A DNA stretch of 6,724 nucleotides from Acidobacteriota bacterium (lineage in GTDB: Bacteria; Acidobacteriota; Terriglobia; Terriglobales; Acidobacteriaceae). The first letter of the stretch is position 1. Each line of letters starts with the position of its first letter. Shown here piece after piece: positions 6,250-6,724 of this stretch. Below the pieces are notes generated by a model, which was given only the letters and a program-made list of their open reading frames with translations, had not been told where the DNA came from and made no database searches. The position numbers and the translations under genes were made by a program. The stretch spans positions 1-6,724 of the forward strand of contig JAJZFR010000252.1 of the NCBI GenBank assembly GCA_021805265.1, written 5' to 3'.

Positions 6250-6346
6250 GCCGTTGTCGGGTAGCCGACAAAATCCACACCAGATTTATCGTGTTTCGCT
6301 TCTTTTCAGTCTTTCAGGCCGGATTTCCCGACAATCCGACAACGGC
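6250..6346. repeat. Inverted repeat with clustered TTGTCGG/CCGACAA heptamers
   Basis: An 11-bp perfect inverted repeat joins GCCGTTGTCGG (6250-6260) with its complement at 6336-6346. The similarity continues imperfectly inward to AAATCC (6271-6276) and GGATTT (6321-6326), about 20 matches over 26 positions. The left arm contains its own hairpin: TTGTCGG, loop GTAG, CCGACAA (6254-6271). The right arm has two direct copies of CCGACAA 8 bp apart (6328-6334, 6336-6342). No target-site duplication flanks it. It could be a small degenerate transposable element, a recombination site next to a tRNA gene, or a multi-site operator. Confidence 0.6.
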
Positions 6347-6598
6347 GTCCAGACAGGGCTGACCGTTGATTCCGACATTCCAAAGTGCATTCTTCGTCAC
6401 ATTTGGTGAAGAACCCAAGTTTCATCATGACTTTAAGGAATCGGATTTCGGTCGGCATTCGTGCCGCGCCATTGGAGCAGATCGAACCTGCATGGCCGAA
6501 CCTGGCGCGGCCGAAGATAGAGCGCTGTCTCGGGTGCTCGAGCTGGCGATCCGGTCACTCTGTAAGATTGTTCCTGAGTCCCATCTCTTTACCGTCCG

Positions 6599-6604
6599 AA
6601 GGAG
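6599..6604 (+). promoter_or_regulatory. Ribosome binding site of the Tat-exported gene
   Basis: AAGGAG lies 6 bases before ATG 6611, the strongest Shine-Dalgarno in the window. It fixes the start of the gene cut by the right edge. Confidence 0.75.
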
Positions 6605-6610
6605 AAGCCA

Positions 6611-6724
6611 ATGAATCATTTCGATAGAAGAATCTTCCTCCGAAACTCCGCCGCCACGCTCCTGCTCGGCTCTGCCGCCCTCGCCACAAAAGATGCCTTT
6701 GCCTCACCCTGGGGCCTTCCCATC
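6611..6724 (+). CDS. Tat-exported protein, probably sugar phosphate isomerase/epimerase (N-terminus only)
   Basis: Only 38 codons lie inside the window. The sequence starts MNHFDRRIFLRNSAATLLLG and has a twin-arginine motif (D5 R6 R7 I8 F9 L10 R11), a hydrophobic core (SAATLLLGSAALA) and a likely cleavage site after AFA near residue 31. Export of a folded protein through the Tat system is therefore expected. The mature start SPWGLPI resembles the opening of acidobacterial and related Tat-exported TIM-barrel sugar phosphate isomerases/epimerases (xylose isomerase-like, AP endonuclease 2 family), which often continue GLQLYTVR. That family call rests on seven residues, so it is tentative; the export signal is firm. 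Confidence 0.7.
   Translation, partial: MNHFDRRIFLRNSAATLLLGSAALATKDAFASPWGLPI

Larger units (their letters stand above)
6197..6610 (+). other. 414-bp intergenic region of lower GC between tRNA-Ser and the Tat-exported gene
   Basis: No supportable gene was found here. The first part is AT-rich, with a TATAAT at 6216-6221 lacking a good -35 and a run of alternating A/T at 6226-6240. The heptamer cluster at 6250-6346 follows. The remainder (6347-6600) has short open frames on both strands that I do not recognise and that lack consistent codon bias. Base composition is visibly nearer to even than in the flanking genes. The region must hold the promoter and leader of the gene at 6611. Confidence 0.6.

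Noticed and set aside
6254..6271. Hairpin after tRNA-Ser as a Rho-independent terminator
   Set aside because: The 7-bp stem is followed by AAAATCC and not by a T tract, and identical heptamers recur nearby, so a protein-binding or recombination site is more likely.
6366..6627. Two overlapping plus-strand open frames of about 80 residues before the Tat-exported gene
   Set aside because: No recognisable family, no Shine-Dalgarno of note, and one frame overlaps the well-supported start at 6611. Kept only as part of the intergenic description.

Overview
The window (6,724 bases, GC-rich, strong G/C preference at third codon positions) looks like core chromosome of a Gram-negative soil-type bacterium. 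The protein style (Tat- and Sec-exported hydrolases, a DUF6580 membrane protein, nadD next to rsfS, -10-like hexamers almost touching the start codons) fits Acidobacteriota, most likely the Acidobacteriaceae/Terriglobia side. That placement is an inference from resemblance, not from a search.

Layout. Minus strand, 1-1715: a DUF6580 membrane protein cut by the left edge, preceded by a 375-residue membrane-bound metal-dependent hydrolase (YdjM/DUF457-like). Plus strand, from 1811: nadD, then rsfS. The rsfS product carries a long lysine/alanine/proline tail resembling a histone H1 C-terminus. A strong hairpin terminator at 3659-3704 closes this unit. A secreted amidase-signature enzyme follows (3775-5580, plus). 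It converges on a small S4-domain protein of the Hsp15 family (hslR, 5602-5985, minus). Divergent to hslR is tRNA-Ser(UGA) at 6107-6196. A 414-base gap of lower GC follows, holding a cluster of inverted and direct TTGTCGG/CCGACAA heptamers. The right edge cuts the start of a Tat-exported protein, probably of the sugar phosphate isomerase/epimerase TIM-barrel family.

How the genes relate. nadD (NAD synthesis) and rsfS (silencing of the 50S subunit in starvation) form a widely conserved bacterial pair. hslR and the tRNA add further translation functions. The two exported enzymes act outside the cytoplasm and are probably independent units.

The most interesting object is the rsfS gene. It is one uninterrupted reading frame joining a ribosome-silencing domain to a histone H1-like DNA/RNA-binding tail. 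A good ribosome binding site and ATG sit exactly at the junction, so the locus may make both a fusion and a free 174-residue histone-like protein. Within the tail, two 21-residue blocks 78 bp apart differ at 11 synonymous codons but only one amino acid, which suggests that selection keeps the peptide. No mobile element, CRISPR array or defence system was seen.
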